A stretch of DNA of 64,000 nt, from positions 1 to 64,000 of the forward strand of contig NZ_LQBD01000016.1 in NCBI RefSeq assembly GCF_046630315.1, in the 5' to 3' direction. The translations under genes were made by a program, and so were the position numbers. How positions within the stretch are numbered: the first letter of the stretch is position 1; each line of letters starts with the position of its first letter. Below the pieces are notes generated by a model that worked only from the letters and a program-made list of their open reading frames with translations, was not told the DNA's origin and did no database searches. This stretch comes from Brucella anthropi_A. GTDB lineage: Bacteria; Pseudomonadota; Alphaproteobacteria; Rhizobiales; Rhizobiaceae. Shown piece after piece: positions 62,789 through 64,000 of this stretch.

Positions 62789-63379
62789 ATGGGGGAGAAA
62801 CGGCAGAGCGATATTGTGATTATCGGCTGCGAGCCCGTCGCGCTCTTTTCGGTTTTTCAGCTTGGCCTTTTTGGTTTCAGGTGCCATCTCATCGATGCCC
62901 GTGACCGACCGGGCGGGCAATGCACGGTGCTCTATGCCGACAAGCCGATTTATGATGTGCCCGGATTCCCCGAAATCCTGGGTGAAGAACTGATTGAACG
63001 GCTCCTCACGCAGATCAAGCCATATAGTCCCGTTTTCCATTTCAACCAGATCGCGGAAAGTGTTTCCGTTGGTGCCGAAGGCGTTGCGGTTCGCACCCGC
63101 GATGGCAATCGGCTGGAGGCCGGAGCCGCGGTGATCGTATCGGGTCTCGGTGCGTTCACAGGGGATGGCCAAGTGATGCGTCCTGATCCGCTGGCCGGGC
63201 TTTCACTATTGAAGACCGGAAATATGCTTGCCGTGAACCCCGAGACCTTCAGAACCTCAAGTCCGAAGGTCTATGCTATCGGGGATGCCTGTCACTATCC
63301 GGGAAAACTGAAGCTGATCCTGTCGGGCTTTCACGAAGCGGCATTGATGACACAGGCCATACGGCGCGAATTGGGATAG
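62789..63379 (+). CDS. Truncated (FAD-domain-only) TrxR-like ferredoxin reductase homologue
   Basis: 196 residues. Matches the FAD domain of thioredoxin-reductase-like ferredoxin-NADP+ reductases: D-A-R-D-R-P-G-G-Q-C, Y-D-V-P-G-F-P, and the end Y-A-I-G-D-A-C-H-Y-P-G-K-L-K-L-I-L-S-G-F-H-E. The whole NADPH-binding domain (about 130-150 residues with G-G-G-D-S-A) is absent by a clean join after S-G-L-G-A-F-T. The FAD loop is also altered (G-C-E-P-V-A instead of G-x-G-P-x-G). An FAD-binding protein without NADPH site beside a ferredoxin. The frame also has upstream ATGs at 62726 and 62765. Confidence 0.75.
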   Translation: MGEKRQSDIVIIGCEPVALFSVFQLGLFGFRCHLIDARDRPGGQCTVLYADKPIYDVPGFPEILGEELIERLLTQIKPYSPVFHFNQIAESVSVGAEGVAVRTRDGNRLEAGAAVIVSGLGAFTGDGQVMRPDPLAGLSLLKTGNMLAVNPETFRTSSPKVYAIGDACHYPGKLKLILSGFHEAALMTQAIRRELG

Positions 63380-63384
63380 TTCCG

Positions 63385-64000
63385 CTATTGCTGCCTGGAA
63401 GCCTGCTGGGCGCGCTCCATGCGATAGGTCAGCAAACGCGCGAAACGGTTTTCGAAATTGATCGTTTCGACCCGGTCAAACCGTTGCTGTTCCTTGTCGT
63501 GCGCTTCCATAAGCCGTGCAGTCACCTTGTCTATGTCGGCACGCAATGCCGCACAATCCGGGCGGGTGCGCAGGCCGCGAATTTCCCGCTCCATCTCGCT
63601 TGCAAAACTGCGCGCGATGACAATATGGCTTTCTTCGTGGCGGCGAATATCCTGCAACAGCGTATCCCAGATCAGCGCCAGTTCGGGTGTGGCCTTGCGG
63701 CGCTGTTTCCAGCGGGGCAGGGAAACCTTTGCGTGGACATTGACATAGACATCCTGCACCTTGCAGGCTTTTCCGGGCGCGCGACCGTAACGCACCTTTG
63801 CGTCGAAACGGATTTCCGCGGCGCCTGGATGATGCTGGCCGGTTTTCTTGAGAAAGGGGCCATTGCGGGAAAGAGCCTTGTCAAGGTCGGCTGCCGTCTT
63901 GCCGTTCACATTATAATAGTTGAATTCGCGGAAGATCGCTGCTGCTTCGGCCTGTGGGGCCATGATGGCAAGAACTGCGCCGAGAGCCAGAACCTTCTTT
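63385..64000 (-). CDS. DUF922 Zn-dependent protease-like protein (5' end beyond the window)
   Basis: At least 205 residues. The first visible residues K-K-V-L-A-L-G-A-V-L-A-I-M-A-P-Q-A-E-A are a signal peptide whose initiator lies just past base 64000, so the ATG at 63963 is internal. The DUF922 domain follows, with the metalloprotease motif H-E-E-S-H. Exported to the periplasm. It converges on the flavoprotein gene with 5 bases between stops. Function of DUF922 is unproven. Confidence 0.82.
   Translation of the reverse strand, partial: KKVLALGAVLAIMAPQAEAAAIFREFNYYNVNGKTAADLDKALSRNGPFLKKTGQHHPGAAEIRFDAKVRYGRAPGKACKVQDVYVNVHAKVSLPRWKQRRKATPELALIWDTLLQDIRRHEESHIVIARSFASEMEREIRGLRTRPDCAALRADIDKVTARLMEAHDKEQQRFDRVETINFENRFARLLTYRMERAQQASRQQ

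Overview
The window is a gene-dense, tRNA-bearing stretch of an alphaproteobacterial chromosome, almost certainly Brucella or a very close relative (Brucella/Ochrobactrum group). The grounds are: the rhizobial-type pyruvate dehydrogenase operon with a lipoyl domain fused to E1-beta; the bifunctional ispDF; the dusB(nifR3)-ntrB-ntrC order; the cyclic beta-glucan exporter ndvA/chvA; a class II DAHP synthase; a very long GPR/kinesin-like coiled-coil protein; and two ~105 bp palindromic repeats that fit the Brucella Bru-RS family. I see no insertion sequence, prophage, CRISPR array or rRNA.

Layout. 1-8641: a DUF1428 gene behind a clear sigma70 promoter, an FtsB-like divisome gene, then pdhA-pdhB-pdhC, a GNAT acetyltransferase, lpdA, a small membrane protein and lipA. 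This group makes the pyruvate dehydrogenase complex and its lipoyl cofactor. 8650-14576: a COQ10-like lipid-binding protein, convergent pncC/cinA-like and ispDF genes, then the overlapping dusB-ntrB-ntrC operon. 14577-16866: small secreted/membrane proteins, tRNA-Gly(CCC), a DagK/YegS-type lipid kinase, and an unannotated-looking general stress locus on the minus strand (two EcfG-type promoters, a 25-residue membrane peptide and a ~75 nt candidate sRNA). 16867-24526: rlpA-like lipoprotein, D,D-carboxypeptidase, tmk-holB-metG-TatD-MBL cluster. 24541-32153: first Bru-RS-like repeat, ndvA, a pseudouridine synthase-EamA-HAD-ATP12 run, and the minus-strand glnB-glnA operon behind a good sigma54 promoter. 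32460-43826: nnrD, gph, rpiA, DUF2059, gor, class II DAHP synthase, dgkA, nadE, gltX and a convergent lipoprotein. 43958-51831: maeB, an atypical SDR, two divergent citrate-synthase-family genes (one with an N-terminal HTH), and an LpxH-like phosphoesterase/glycosyltransferase pair. 51801-64000: dipeptide epimerase, a four-gene Mla/MCE-type lipid ABC transporter, second Bru-RS-like repeat, the 1618-residue GPR-like protein, a [2Fe-2S] ferredoxin, a flavoprotein lacking its NADPH domain, and the 5'-truncated (by the window edge) DUF922 gene.

Functional links. Nitrogen control is represented twice: NtrB/NtrC at 12-14.6 kb, and their classical partners PII (glnB) and glutamine synthetase at 30-32 kb with a sigma54 promoter that NtrC could activate. 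ntrYX, which normally follows ntrBC in Rhizobiales, is not present, which suggests a rearrangement close to ntrC/tRNA-Gly. Envelope biogenesis is the other theme (RlpA, D,D-carboxypeptidase, NdvA, lipid kinases, LpxH-like/GT pair, Mla system, GPR-like polar growth scaffold).

The most interesting items are the EcfG-controlled peptide plus sRNA at 16.45-16.69 kb, the single-domain FNR-like flavoprotein beside its ferredoxin, and repeats whose terminal TAGAGC/GCTCTA supplies the stop codon of the neighbouring gene. All calls were made by reading the sequence; no database search was run.
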